A DNA stretch of 56,550 nt. Source: Bremia lactucae. Taxonomy: Eukaryota > Oomycota > Peronosporomycetes > Peronosporales > Peronosporaceae. This document shows positions 20,505 through 31,652 of this stretch, piece by piece. The notes beneath the pieces are model-generated. The model had not been told where the DNA came from. It was given only the letters and a program-made list of their open reading frames with translations, and made no database searches. Location of the stretch: contig NC_090621.1 of assembly GCF_004359215.1 (NCBI RefSeq), positions 431,720 through 488,269 on the forward strand, read 5' to 3'. A program made the position numbers and the translations under genes. Position 1 is the first letter of the stretch, and each line of letters begins with the position of its first letter.

Positions 20505-23183
20505 ATGAAATGGCTTCGCTCGGCCGAGATGGAGTATCTCTCTCTCATTGTGAATGAGGATGCCGCCCACGACTGCGTGCAGAAACTCGGCGACCTCGGT
20601 GTATTGGAGTTTACAGATCTGAATCCGGAACTCACGCCCTTTCAGCGACGCTACGTGAACTATGTCAAACGATGCGATGAAATGGAGCGAAAATTGCGGT
20701 ATTTCGAGCTAGAGCTTGCAAAATTTAGCATTGCGCCGAAACCTGTGGGCAGTATCGACCGCTTCCTCGAGGGCTCGGCCGACATTCGCTATGGCTCACA
20801 GGACACAGCGACCCGCGCGCTCGATACGCTTGAGCGGCTTTTAGAGGACAAGGAACAGGAATTATTGCAGCTTAATTCCATGCACGAGAAGCTCACGCGG
20901 GAGTACAATGAGCGCAAAGAACTGCAAGAAATCATTCAGCGCGCGGGCGAGTTTTTCGAAATTGAAAGTGCGTATTTTTGTATTTTTTCGACATTGTAGG
21001 GTGGTAGTGACAATATCGTGTGGTGCACCTACATTTTGTGTATAGTACCTGAAATCCAAACCCGTCGACACTCGCGCACTTCTCGCTCGGGGTATGGCGC
21101 TGAATCCGCGAATCTTGCCGAAAGCGCGGAAGATTCGTCTACGCTGCGCTTTCGTCATTTGACTGGTGTTGTCCCGGCAGACGAACGGCTGAAGTTTGAG
21201 CGCTTGATCTTTCGCACGTCGCGTGGCAATTGCTTGACGCGTTTTTCATCAATTGACGACGCACTGGTGGATCCTACAAATGGCGAACCAGTGATAAAAC
21301 ACGCGTTTGTAATTTTCTATCAATCGATGTTTTTAGAACAAAAGCTCCGGAAAATCTGCGACGCGTTTCACGCGCGATTGTACTCGTTGCCATCAATTGA
21401 CAACCGCGCGGCCATTGCCCACTTGATCCAGAGCAATGCCGCGGAATTGCACCAGAGTAGTCACATCTTACGTCGGAATCGCGAGAGTTGTGTGTTACTA
21501 TGTCGGGATGTGGCCGAGACGCTTGAAGGATGGAAGTGGTCAGTGCTGCAAGAGAAAGCCACGTACCATGCGTTGAATATGTTTCGAGCCGACGTGAGTG
21601 GAATGCTACGAGCGGAAGGCTGGGTGATCCAAGACGCGCTCTCGAGCGTCCGTGGAGCTGTCACGCGAGCGCACTTTGCTGCCGAGGATAAGTCAATGCC
21701 ATCGCTCGTGGATACCGTGTCGAAGCCGTGGCCCGTGCCTCCAACGTACTTTGAAACCAACAAATTCACGGATGCGTATCAAGCTTTTGTGGAAACGTAC
21801 GGCTGTCCTCGGTACCGTGAGATCAATCCGTCGGTCTTCACAGCCGTGACGTTTCCATTTCTCTTTGGAGTCATGTATGGCGACATTGGTCACGGATTCT
21901 GCGTGCTGCTCTTTGGACTGTATTTGATCCTCACGGAGCGCAAACTCGAGCAACCCGGCGGCATGGGCGAGATGATGGCATCCATCTACGGGGGACGGTA
22001 CATGCTCTTGATGATGGGCGCGTTTGCCATGTACGCAGGTGTGATTTACAATGATTTCTTTTCGCTACCGTTAAACTTATTTGGCTCGAAGTTTGCGTAC
22101 CCGGATTGTCTCGAGTCCCACGATCGAGAGACCAAGTGCGTTGCGCAGTACTGGATTGATGGTACCATGTCGTACGTGAATGCCACGGACGTGTCGACGG
22201 GTGAGAACGTCTACTCTCTTGGACTCGACCCGATCTGGAAGACATCTTCGAATGAATTGCTCTTTTTCAACTCGTTTAAGATGAAAATTTCCGTCATTTT
22301 TGGGATTGTGCAAATGACGTTTGGTATTTTACTCAAGGGCTGGAACACCTTGTACTTTCGAGACTATAGTACGTTTTTCTTTGAATTTATTCCGCAGATT
22401 GTGTTTGCCGTGTCGCTCTTTTGCTACATGATTGTGCTCATTCTTTTAAAGTGGAGCATTGACTGGACGGAGCGCATGAAGCATAAAGTGTGTCCATATA
22501 ACTTTGCAGGGCCGCATACGGGCTGTCGTCCGCCTTCGCTCGTGAATACGCTGATAAATATTGCGCTGGCCCCCGGAAAAGTCGATGACCCACTGTACGA
22601 AGGTCAGCTCGAGACCCAGCAGACGCTTTTAATGGTGGCGCTCTTGACGGTGCCGGCCATGCTGTTGATCAAGCCTCTTTATTTGAAAGTACAGAATGAC
22701 CGCAAGCCACCAGGAGTGAACCACCACGTGGATTTTCAAGACGAAGCGGAAGAGCACCTTGTCTCGCATCAGCGTGGGAGCTCCAACGGCAGCGGCCATG
22801 GCGAAACATTTGAATTTGGAGAAGTTGTGATTCACCAGGGCATTGAAACCATTGAGTTTGTCCTCGGGATGGTCTCCAACACGGCGTCGTACTTGCGTCT
22901 ATGGGCGCTGAGTCTTGCGCACTCGGAATTGGCGACCGTGTTTTGGGAAAAGACCATGTTGGCAACCATCAATAGCGACTCGTTTCTTGCGATTTTCATT
23001 GGCTTTGCCATGTTTGCAGTCACGACGTTTGGTGTGATTCTTGGCATGGACGTGCTCGAGTGTTTTCTCCATGCGTTGCGGCTGCATTGGGTCGAGTTTC
23101 AAAACAAATTTTACAAAGCCGATGGGCATAAATTCCATCCATTTTCGTTCAAACAAACGATCAAGGACTCACAGCAGAGCTAG
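20505..23183 (+). CDS. V-type proton ATPase 116-kDa subunit a
   Basis: Membrane subunit a of the V-ATPase Vo sector, which forms the proton half-channels against the c-ring and acidifies vacuoles and endomembrane compartments. Exon 1 is 20505-20967 and exon 2 is 21046-23183, joined by a 78-bp GT-AG intron in phase 1. The product is 866 residues, normal for the family. The cytosolic N-domain (residues 1 to about 410) has the typical start RSAEMEYLSLIVNEDAAHDC and a coiled-coil stretch near 100-145. Membrane segments lie at about 420, 473, 572, 603, 683, 753 and 802-836. The essential channel Arg is in SYLRLWALSLAHSEL (Arg772, matching Arg735 of yeast Vph1). An AATAAA lies at 23228. The gene looks intact. 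Confidence 0.95.
20968..21045 (+). other. Intron of the V-ATPase a-subunit gene
   Basis: The donor GTGCGT follows GAAATTGAAA and the acceptor is TATAG before TACCTGAAATC. Splicing keeps the frame (phase 1) and gives the junction FFEIE-I-PEIQ. The earlier AG at 20997-20998 would create an immediate stop, so it is not used. Confidence 0.85.
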
Positions 23184-23227
23184 ACGTACGAGACGGAAGA
23201 AGGCCGAGACATGCAGAGGAAGAAATG

Positions 23228-23233
23228 AATAAA
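23228..23233 (+). terminator. Polyadenylation signal AATAAA of the V-ATPase gene
   Basis: AATAAA lies 45 bp after the stop codon, followed by an A-run and a T-rich tract. The neighbouring gene converges from the other side and ends at 23323. Confidence 0.5.
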
Positions 23234-23322
23234 AAAAAACATTTTGTTGTTTAATTGTTGCGATTATTTTTTACTTGGTAGCTTTGGCGGCCTTTCGCTC
23301 CATTTCACTAAATGCACATGTT

Positions 23323-23735
23323 TCAAATAAACCCTTGCTTTCCGGTTAAATAGACAACGCACATTTGTTGGTATTGCTTCCGTAGATTACTACTCGCGCT
23401 GAGATCCTGTACGCGCTCGAGCGCCTTGGTATCCGCATAGAGAAAGCCAACTCCTCCGCCAATTAACACGCCACCCGCAATGGCAAAAAACTGAACGCGT
23501 CTTGGAAATGGCCCAAGCGCTAAATATCGTGGAAGTAGCAACAGAAGAGGGAGAATCAGTGACAGGAAGCCCATGAATGCTGAGCTCATTTACCCGTGAC
23601 GCCAGCGAGCACAGCAGCGCCCAGTGCACCTCCAACGCCCGCACAATATTCAATTTCGCTCCTTCGTCGGTCGTACCAGACTTTCTCTTCCAGCGTGAGG
23701 CGCTGAGGTTTGCCCGTAGCAGAGGAAGCGCTCAT
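23323..23735 (-). CDS. Small two-helix membrane protein, two exons
   Basis: Exon 1 runs 23735-23594 and exon 2 23519-23323. A 74-bp GT-AG intron (23593-23520; donor GTAAAT, pyrimidine-rich tract, acceptor TTTAG) is in phase 1. The product has 112 residues: a hydrophilic N-terminus (LTLEEKVWYDRRRSEIEY), two glycine/alanine-rich hydrophobic segments at about 31-48 and 58-77 (GGALGAAVLAGVTG; FFAIAGGVLIGGGVGFLY), and a polar C-terminus. Glycine-zipper segments of this type are common in small mitochondrial or organelle membrane proteins, but I cannot assign a family. It converges on the V-ATPase gene (139 bp between stops). An unspliced reading from 23589 gives a misleading 88-residue frame. Confidence 0.7.
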
Positions 23736-23890
23736 TGTATATTAAAGCTTAACCTGTGACTGTTTAAAATTACAAACATTGCCAATAAAAACCTGTTTTT
23801 AATCATTTGTCATAAAACAGACGTTCGTCATGTCACACTTTTGTTTGCGCAAGCTTCTTGTTTCGGCGATGTTCTCTAAAACTAATCTTT

Positions 23891-24898
23891 TCAAGAAAAC
23901 AGTTTATTTATTAGTTCAAGTCGATCAGTATTCGCGTTTGATATAGTATCAATAAAGAGTGTCTGCGATTGTTGAAAAAATCGCTTTGATGATATGGGCG
24001 TCTGGGGGGTACGTGGGGTACACGCTGGAGGCGTGACGATAACTCCCGTCTGGGATGCCATCGCCGCGATCGGACACGTCGAATAGACATCCATGAGAAA
24101 GTCCATGGACTCGTCAAAGTTCGGCACAGACGGTTTCGTGTCAATGTCCTTGGCTTCACTTGTAAAAGCATGGGAAGCATTGCCCAGGAATGTATCATGT
24201 GTCATGAATGGAGTTAGGTCCCCTAAGTCTGGGCTCGTCATGGCCATTGAAGCCGACATAGGCGTACGCGCGTAGGGAGTAGGATCGGGACAGATCGAGC
24301 GATATGTAGGCATAGCTGGCATGGAACACGCTCGAGCGAGAGGAATGGTCCGACGAGACGATTCGAAGGCTAAATTGTGGTTAGAAGGCGTAGTATACTT
24401 GAAAGTGCGCGAGCCCGTGTCGATATAGGGACCATTGTAGCTCGAAAGTTCTGAAGTTAGAATAGTCGACGACGGCGGGATCCGTAAAGTACCGTTTCGA
24501 TTACGGAGACCCCGCATGTGCCTTGCAAGCTTTTCGCGATATTTCTGAGCATGCGTCTGCGTCTGACGGACCGTGCGGGTCGCCACCATCTCCGCAATGG
24601 CCTTCCACGGACCTGTAGGGAACGTTTTCATTGCGCACAGAAAACGTTCGTGCTCGGTTCTCGTCCATGTGCCCGACGCTTTGACGGCTTTCCTGTTCGC
24701 GTCAATGCTTTGTTGCTCACGACCGAGCGACTCGGCGACGCGAATGACGCCGTCCTTGACAATTAAGAGATCTTTTGGATCAAGCTCAATAATAGGTAGC
24801 GTCGAGAAATCAGGTTCGTCAAAGGCGGCATTGTTTGAGATGTTGCCGAGTGGTTCCGTCTCCCTTGCTTCGACATTGTAGTCGTGTAGGTAATTCAT
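23891..24898 (-). CDS. Myb-like DNA-binding protein, SHAQKYF-type
   Basis: A 335-residue single-exon gene. I chose the ATG at 24898 (MNYLHDYNVEAR...); the frame is open further upstream but without ATG. The single Myb/SANT repeat (about residues 75-130) has Trp in SGTWTRTEHERFL and GPWKAIAEMVATRT, and ends in QTQTHAQKYREKL, a variant of the SHAQKYF signature with Thr for Ser and Arg for Phe. The rest is Ser/Thr/Pro-rich and low in order, with a Thr-Pro rich block near the end (TPPACTPRTPQTP). Such proteins are nuclear regulators; targets are unknown. It shares orientation with the small membrane-protein gene, 155 bp upstream of it. Confidence 0.85.
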   Translation of the reverse strand: MNYLHDYNVEARETEPLGNISNNAAFDEPDFSTLPIIELDPKDLLIVKDGVIRVAESLGREQQSIDANRKAVKASGTWTRTEHERFLCAMKTFPTGPWKAIAEMVATRTVRQTQTHAQKYREKLARHMRGLRNRNGTLRIPPSSTILTSELSSYNGPYIDTGSRTFKYTTPSNHNLAFESSRRTIPLARACSMPAMPTYRSICPDPTPYARTPMSASMAMTSPDLGDLTPFMTHDTFLGNASHAFTSEAKDIDTKPSVPNFDESMDFLMDVYSTCPIAAMASQTGVIVTPPACTPRTPQTPISSKRFFQQSQTLFIDTISNANTDRLELINKLFS

Positions 24899-26477
24899 CC
24901 TTTTAAAACGAGCAAAAGCTGTTAGAGCCGCTGTGATGGTGGTATACTCAAGCTGTACTCGCTCGCGTCTTTCTATCGTCTGCAACAGGACGATGGCCTA
25001 ACGTAACTCCCTTTCCGACAACGAGGGATTCTGTGCAGGTGCCAAGAGTTTTGAAAACTGAAGACGTTGGTCGGCACTTTCGAAACGAAGGAGCGGAATT
25101 CGCTTCTCCTAATTCAAATTGTCTAATTGCGTTGGGGACAACAGCCGAGATACTATCGCTGATAGCGCTGAACCAGCTGGCAAGCGCCTCTACAGAGCGG
25201 CGAATCAAGCTTTTTGCACTATCTATGCCCCTTCGGTCGACCTCGTGGCGTCGGACCATGCAATGTCAAAGATTTATGCGAGGTGGACTGATGTTAATGT
25301 GGACACAGGAGTTGCCATGTTCGATTGACGTTCTAAAGCTCAGAAATTTTTCGCATTTCCCAGCGCCTCAAAAAGCACGAGCAAGCTTTGCCGAAGTCTT
25401 AGCGTTCATTCTCCGAATGAAAGTTGGCAACACCAACATCTGATCTTGAGCAACAAAACTGTCAGCGTTCATTACGGTCAAGATGCATAGACCAGCCAAC
25501 GCAAAATATGCGGAACGATAAGCCACTTGCCTTGTTGTTGCATGGCGTTGAATTATTGTTTAAACAAGAAAGTTGGGCATTTGAGTACAGAAAGCGGGGT
25601 CAAGTTATAAACTTATCATCAACGGCCTATTACTTTTGGTGCCGTCGTACCCTTACTGGATTTCCGCGTCGAAACGTTGGATCGCCAGTGCTTGCCATCA
25701 GAATTCTTTCAGCACAGCTTTGCTCCATGTGGCGGCGATTCCCGCAGCAGAAATAAAAAAGGCAAAGCTTGCAGCATCCCTATTTACACAACAGATTTAA
25801 CAATTCTATGCTACTCGCTTCAATTTGCACATCCTGCGTCATGCCGTGCGTGCTAGTCAATCACCTTGACGTGATTTGTACTGTATAGAATTCATAACAC
25901 AACATTGTGCCTCCCCTACATCACGAGTTCAACAAATATGTGTAATCGATCATATGGTCGACAACTTTATGTGCCCCCTCAATTAATCCGAGTATATGTG
26001 ATTTTAAAAGATTTTGTCTCGTCCAAGATTGTTTAAGCAGATTTTGTTCTTAAAGATACACAGTCCTCCCTCTGATGACTTGCAGCTTTTTTTCTGAGAT
26101 TTAACAAAGGTTATTAGTTATCGGATTACAAAAAAGGTAATTAATAGCGGCCGTAGAACGACCACGGTGGACGTCATAACCTACAAGTTAGCAGGAGTTA
26201 TAAGTTTTCGGTATTTAAGCTATCAGAGAGAGAATTGTACTGAGAAACTAACGAACGCCTCAAGAACATCATCTTACATCTTTCGTTTGGAAAACTCATG
26301 ATGAAATAAGCCTAAAAGCTACCTTTACATGATAGAGCTTGACTTTTGATGGTCTCAATTTTTTATTACTGAAAATGCTTTCTCTTTCCGAATAAATTGT
26401 GATGAGCCAATGTAAAATTACAGTATTTCTACTGTAGAATTTTATTTTTGTCGCAGGACTCGATATAAGAGCAATTC
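24899..26477. other. Stretch without a supported gene
   Basis: About 1.6 kb between the Myb gene and a family B LTR. Frames of 70-136 codons exist at 25033-25443 and 25424-25756 but show no domain I recognise. The region may hold the Myb promoter (first few hundred bases) and decayed transposon sequence. Confidence 0.4.
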
Positions 26478-26986
26478 TGTAAGCGGGCACCTTTCACTAG
26501 TACTGATCAGTGCCAGTTAAATCTACACTGATAATAGTGTAGGTGAGGTGCCTCGAAACTTCACATACACAAAGGTACAGAGGGAGGTTTCTATAAAGCT
26601 AAGGGTCTTTAGCTAAAAAGGTCTAGACTAAGACTTTAAAATAGAAAGTAAAACTGTGTTAATATTTAAGTTTCCTATGTAACGATCTTCTATCTACTGC
26701 TGAACTTATTATATTATAAGCTAACTGTGTATGGCGCTTTCTTGTGCACCGCACAATCGTGTCTTGAAACGAGTGGCGGGGTTGATTTAAACTTAAATTT
26801 ACCAATCAATAGAATTAATGTCTTATATGCATCAATGTTACCAAATTTGGTAATATTGGAACTATTAAGTCAAATAATTAATAAAGATAATTATTTGTAC
26901 TTCTTTGCTTATTTCCTTTCATAGAACATGATATTTATTGTTACTCTTTTAGAAGTAATACTTATGTAATGGAACACCCCGTTACA
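26478..26986 (-). repeat. Family B LTR, minus strand
   Basis: On the minus strand it starts TGTAACGGGGTGTTCC at 26986 and ends CGCTTACA at 26478. A purine-rich tract (TAAGGTGGTGTGA) directly precedes its start, so it was a 3' LTR; the element itself is gone. The terminal hairpin is decayed (ACTGGCACT with AGTACTAGT). Confidence 0.85.
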
Positions 26987-27067
26987 TCACACCACCTTAA
27001 TCAATAATCCGACTTTAGGAGCGAGGTAGCTCCGCTACAGTTCTACTGTAACGGGGCACTGCAAAAA
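26987..27067. other. Junction of LTR ends from different elements
   Basis: The short gap between the minus-strand family B LTR and the family C LTR holds GAGGTAGCTCCGCTACA (27022-27038), which equals the 3' end of the family D LTR. It also holds TGTAACGGGGCACTGC (27047-27062), the reverse complement of the last 16 bp of a family C LTR. Successive insertions seem to have left only termini. Confidence 0.55.
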
Positions 27068-27506
27068 TGTAACGGGGTGTATCATTACATGAAATTGACA
27101 ATTAAAGGTTGTTAATAAATACATTATCTAAAAGGTAGATAATTTTTGAAGAATATCACTATACATAAAAATATTCTATAAGCTTATCAATTGGTAGATA
27201 TAGGTCATTATATCAACTTTCTCCGCGGTCCAGCAGCGCTGGACGCGCGCAAAGAGAAAGACAGATAATACATTTATTGTATATTTTGTATGAGTTTGTA
27301 ATTAAATAAGTATTAAGTAGATAGACAAGAGGAACTTGATTATATAATTACCGTTTTTAACTAACCTTCTTTTAAAGAAGTATTTTAAAGAGAGCCTTCC
27401 TCTGCACGGACTAGTGTACGTGAAGTGACGTGAGGCACCACTCGCACTGAGGCAGTCTGAAATGAACTTGTACTGAGGCAGTACAAGTATGTAGTGCCCC
27501 GTTACA
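27068..27506 (+). repeat. Family C LTR, 5' of C2
   Basis: It has the full inverted termini TGTAACGGGG and CCCCGTTACA. Stems ATTATCTA/TAGATAAT, AGAATAT/ATATTCT and ACTTGTACTG/CAGTACAAGT are preserved in position although the surrounding sequence has changed. Confidence 0.9.
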
Positions 27507-27559
27507 CCTGGAAGCACGTCTTTGTCGATCCAAGGATCACAGTTCCATCATCTAATGTG

Positions 27560-27800
27560 GACATGTCAGATGATAATGGAAATGCGCATCACATTTCGCG
27601 TGATAGCTACTCCTTACTAAGTGACATAGAAAGAAGTGCGGTCGAACTCATTCGTTCGACCGTAGGAGCGATCTTGTCTTGGCCATGCTGTCTGGTTTGG
27701 ACAGATATGCCCTCCATTCAGCCATCGCCAAGTTCATACAACATGAACTTGATGAGGCGACGGATTTGGTAGCCTTGCTTAATCAGCAAGACTCTTAACA
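27560..27800 (+). pseudogene. gag of C2, only the N-terminal part
   Basis: The frame from the ATG at 27563 encodes MSDDNGNAHHISRDSYSLLS and continues to about 27710. A frameshift follows, after which HSAIAKFIQHELDEATDLVA is visible. The capsid C-terminus, zinc knuckle and protease are absent: the sequence passes within about 120 bp into the linker before RT. Confidence 0.6.
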
Positions 27801-27913
27801 GGCAAAACTGTTGATGTTACAGCAGGGACAGACCCCTGTACCTGGTATCTGAGGGATTGATCCCTCGGCAGCCTGTGGATTAATCCTAGAAAGAAACCGA
27901 GTCATTAATTGTA

Positions 27914-28980
27914 TTGGTTAATGACGGATCAAGAGTAGGCGCTTATACTCTTGATCTGTATGCGCCTCCGAAGTTAACTTTGGAGACAACTCAATTACCA
28001 AACCTAGAACCCAAGCGGTGCTTGAGAGATCTGCATAGTGGTAGGGTCAAGCAGATCTGCGTACTAGGACGATACGTAACCGACATGCGGTCAGTGGTAA
28101 TTTTTGCAGAGAAAGAACCGGTTCTCATCAGCTCATCGATGGACGAAAGTGTCCTCGATGCGAAGACTCGGATTGAGAGATATACTACCCAATCCTGGGA
28201 GTCACTTAAGGCAAATCCTTTATACAAGAATTTGATTGAAGTCAAGGATACAGTTCCATGCGAGTTGCCTAACGATAAAGGCACTCGACACGAGATCGAG
28301 CTCAAACCGGGCTCGAAGTACTGTGTCATGAAGCAGTGCCTACTGTCTCGTGAACAAGTACTTGCGATCGATAATTCTTTTTCGATCGGTTAAAAGCGGG
28401 CCATATGAGGGAGTCAACCTCCCCACATAGCTCTGCGACCTTCTATGTGCGAAAGGTCATAGGAGGGTGGCAAAAAGCGCATGCATTCAATAAACTGAAT
28501 GCTGCAACGGTACCGGCTCAAACGCTGATACCTGGAATCGACGAATTAATAGATGGTATGTCTATAAGTACCATCTTTTCGTCTATGGATCTGATGGATG
28601 GATTTTATCAGATCCTTTTGCGTGAATGGGACATCCTGTACACAGCAGTAAGCACTCCCGGTGGGATGCTCTAGGAAGGCTAGTAATGTCTCAGGGGCTT
28701 ATTAACGCCCTTGCAACATTCAACAGATGCGTAACGAAGCTGTTGAGACCGGTGCGAGAACTCGCACCGAGTTATTTTGACGATATATTCGTTTATTGCC
28801 GGGCAATGGACGGACAGACGGACGCGGACGTTCATTAAGTTCACGTTTGTCAGGTTCTTACACTTATCCGAAAGCATGAGTTGTACGCAAATCTCAAGAA
28901 GTGTATACTCGCTGCAAACGAAATACCACTTCTTTGGTGCATCGTCAGTAAACACGGCGTGCGCCCTGATCCCGAAAAGA
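27914..28980 (+). pseudogene. Reverse transcriptase of C2
   Basis: Linker (27914-28200: MDESVLDAKTRIERY) followed by RT: ELPNDKGTRHEIELKPGSKY, SPHSSATFYVRKVIGGW, FNKLNAATVPAQT, FSSMDLMDGFYQILLR, and the intact active-site box YFDD (28774-28785, in SYFDDIFVYCRAMDG). Frame breaks are at 28391, 28672 and 28836, so no full protein can be made. Confidence 0.8.
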
Positions 28981-29685
28981 TCAAGGCAATCACCGACTGG
29001 CCAGTTCCAGTCGATATCAAGGGACTTAGAAAATTCCTTGGTTTAGCGGCGTACTTGTACAAGTACTCTCGCAATTATGCCGAGATGACAGTTATTTCTC
29101 TCGTCTCTTGAAAAAAGACGAGAAATGGTTATGGAACACTAATTGTCAGCGTTCCTTTGAAGATATCAAACAAAACTTTATGCAATCGCCCATCTTGGCG
29201 ATTCCAATCAAGTCAGACCATTCCATGTGGTCTTCGACTCTAGCGATTTCGCAATCGGCTGCGCGTTAATGCAATACGATACAGACGGCGCGGAGCGTGT
29301 CATCTGTTACCAATCGCGTCAGCTGCAACCAGCTGAACGTAATCACCCAGTGCATGACAAGGAACTCTCTGCCATGAAATCTGCACTGGCTCGATTTAGG
29401 GTCTATCTCCTCGGAGAAAGACCGTTTATCGTATATACGGATCGTGCGTCATTACGCACGGCCGTTAATAATACACACCTCTCGCAAAGAATGGCGAGGA
29501 GGCTATCCTTCTTCGCGATGTATAATTTCTGCGTGGAATATAAACCAGGACGACTTAGTGTCGTCGCTGATGAGTTTTCACGCCGACTCGATTTTGAGCC
29601 GGCTGCACATTCCAACAGTACAAATAATGTCACTGTTGCAACACTCATTTCAAGTGTTACGTCATCAACCTTGTTTGAAACATAA
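28881..29685 (+). pseudogene. RT connection and RNase H of C2
   Basis: The connection region LRKFLGLAAYLYKYSRNYAE is at about 29020-29085. RNase H spans 29150-29560: VVFDSSDFAIGCALMQYDTD, where the first catalytic Asp is followed by Ser instead of Ala, then PVHDKELSAMKSALARFRVY and YTDRASLRTAVN. The C-terminal tether YKPGRLSVVADEFSRRLDF follows. A one-base break near 29110-29220 separates it from RT. Confidence 0.8.
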
Positions 29686-29819
29686 AGAAAGCCGACGCAA
29701 AAGATAAGAACTTTCTGCGTTTAATGGATTATCTGATAAATCCATCCTATAAATCTTTTAAGAATTCGCCGGCTTTATATCGATCGTCATCCGATCTATA
29801 GACAACACGTGACGGCTTA

Positions 29820-30968
29820 TTGTATTACACAGCCGTTACCGGCGACACCCCACGTGTCGTCGTCCCAACTCACAATGATTTGCGCTTGCGCGTTATGTAT
29901 GAGTGTCACGATGCACCAACAAGTGGACATCGTGGACGTGAGAAAACTTATCTCACAGTAAGTCGCGACTTTTACTGGCCCCGCCAGTATCAGTTCGTGC
30001 GCAAGTACATTCGTGCTTGCGAGGTATGTTGACGGGTGAAGCCTAGTTCTTCATTCCGTGCATCTCTCCGACCTCTACCACTCTTGGCAGAATGTTGGCA
30101 GTCCGTATCTATGGACTTTGTCCTCGGATTTCCCGAAAACGATCATAAAAACAAGGGAATCCTTTTTTGTGGACAGATTCAGCAATTTGGTACATGCAGT
30201 ACCAGTGTCGATCACGGCTCCGGGCCGTACCCGTGTTTTTATCGACACGGTATTCAAACTCCACGCGTTACCCCGTGAACTAGTCTCGGATAGAGACCTA
30301 CGGTTTACGGCGGAGTTTTGGCAATCCGTGTTTCGATCTTTTGGAGCGCATAAATCGCGTCCTCGAAGAGATACTTTGGAGTTACGTCCAATCGTATCCG
30401 AATAGGAGCGAGGTTTTACCGATGGTTAAATCCCCATCAATAATTAGGTGCATGCGTCTACAACGCATACACTGTTCTTCGTGAATGGCTTACGCCATCC
30501 TCGCATACCCACCATATTAGAGGGATCCTCTAGTTTAAGGGTGAGCGGACTCGCACGAGCAAAACCATTTCTGGCTAATGCTCATCACGGTTCTAAGTTA
30601 ACAACGACGCGAAGGATGTCGATGTCAAAGCAATCAACATCGAAGATGAGAATGGTCTCATGGCAGTGCGCACAAAGCGCACTGAAAAAGACAAAACAAA
30701 TGAGTCAGCAGAGAAATTTTTGCTGACTCGAGAATCAGTAATCGATTTCGAACAGAATTCCATTGCTAACGCAGTAGACCGTCCGAAACAGAACGAAGAC
30801 AACCATAAAAGAGCACACGTTCATTCATTTAAAGTTATTGACCTAGTACTGTTCTCTAAGGTAAACTTACCTAAGCGTGAAGGCACTAATGTGGGTATCA
30901 GAAAACTACTACCCAAGTTCATTGGGCCATTCCGTGACTGCAGCGCAGAGGCAATGCGTACACAATAG
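29820..30968 (+). pseudogene. Integrase of C2, catalytic Glu region lost
   Basis: The H2C2 domain is complete at 29900-30030 (ECHDAPTSGHRGREKTYLTV; YIRACEVC). The core shows SMDF near 30108 and LPRELVSDRDLRFTAEFWQS at 30268-30330. The segment that should carry the Glu is deleted or scrambled near 30345. The C-terminal region with VIDLVLFSKVNLPKREGTNV and KFIGPFRDC is at 30835-30945. Stops at 30031 and 30403 break the frame. Confidence 0.8.
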
Positions 30969-31237
30969 AATTGCCACGTAGGATGCGAACGTATCCTACG
31001 TTTTACGTTGGTCGGCTCCGCCCGTACCATCAATACGCAGTTTTTTCCGAGGACGGATCTGACCACCCTTTTCATGAATCCCTAAAAGCTTCTTGTGGTA
31101 ACAAACCAGATTCTCATGCTGAATCTGGAGTTTCTCATGCCGGATCTAAAGATCCTCGAAACCGCAAAGCTGACGACAGCTCATCACGAAGTGCGTGATA
31201 ATTCCGTTCGTACAAGGAAAAATTAGATCCGACCCAT

Positions 31238-31652
31238 GTGTTGCATCTAGAGTGGAAGATCGACAAACTCGATCGCTTCCTCCGTGATGTTAAGGAAGGA
31301 CTTGAATACGAACGCTGTAAGCGTCGCTCGTTTGAGCAGACGGTGCAGGCTCATCATATCGAACGGTTGGCAGACCGTTCGAAGAGTGCGTACTCCATGT
31401 TGGCCTCCGCCTTAACCGTGTGTGGATTCTAACTGTGGTCAACGTTTCCTTGTGAAATGTATTCGAAACCACCGTAGTGTGAAGGGGCAGCGAACGAGTT
31501 ATCTTGTTCGCTGGCGCAATTATCCATCTTTACATGACAGCTGGGAGTCTCGTTCCCAGCTGATTGTTGTCGTTGAGGGCCTCGTCCGTCAGTATGACGA
31601 GACCGATCCGATTGATCAGAAGGTCCATCGAAAAGCACGCTCCTCTGGCGCC
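31238..31652 (+). pseudogene. Integrase tail of C2 with chromodomain
   Basis: A charged, helical stretch (WKIDKLDRFLRDVKEGLEYE) precedes a chromodomain at about 31448-31600. The chromodomain shows FLVKCIRNHRSVKGQRTSYL, then VRWRNYP and SWESRSQL, with the aromatic cage positions reading F/Y/W as in active chromodomains. It would read methylated histone tails to guide integration. One frame shift lies near 31430 between the two parts. Confidence 0.75.

Noticed and set aside
20968..20998. Shorter V-ATPase intron ending at the AG at 20997-20998
   Set aside because: It would bring an immediate in-frame stop (TAG); the AG at 21044-21045 restores the frame.
23891..24985. Longer Myb-like protein starting at 24985
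   Set aside because: The first codon there is TTG; the first ATG is at 24898 and gives a normal protein start.
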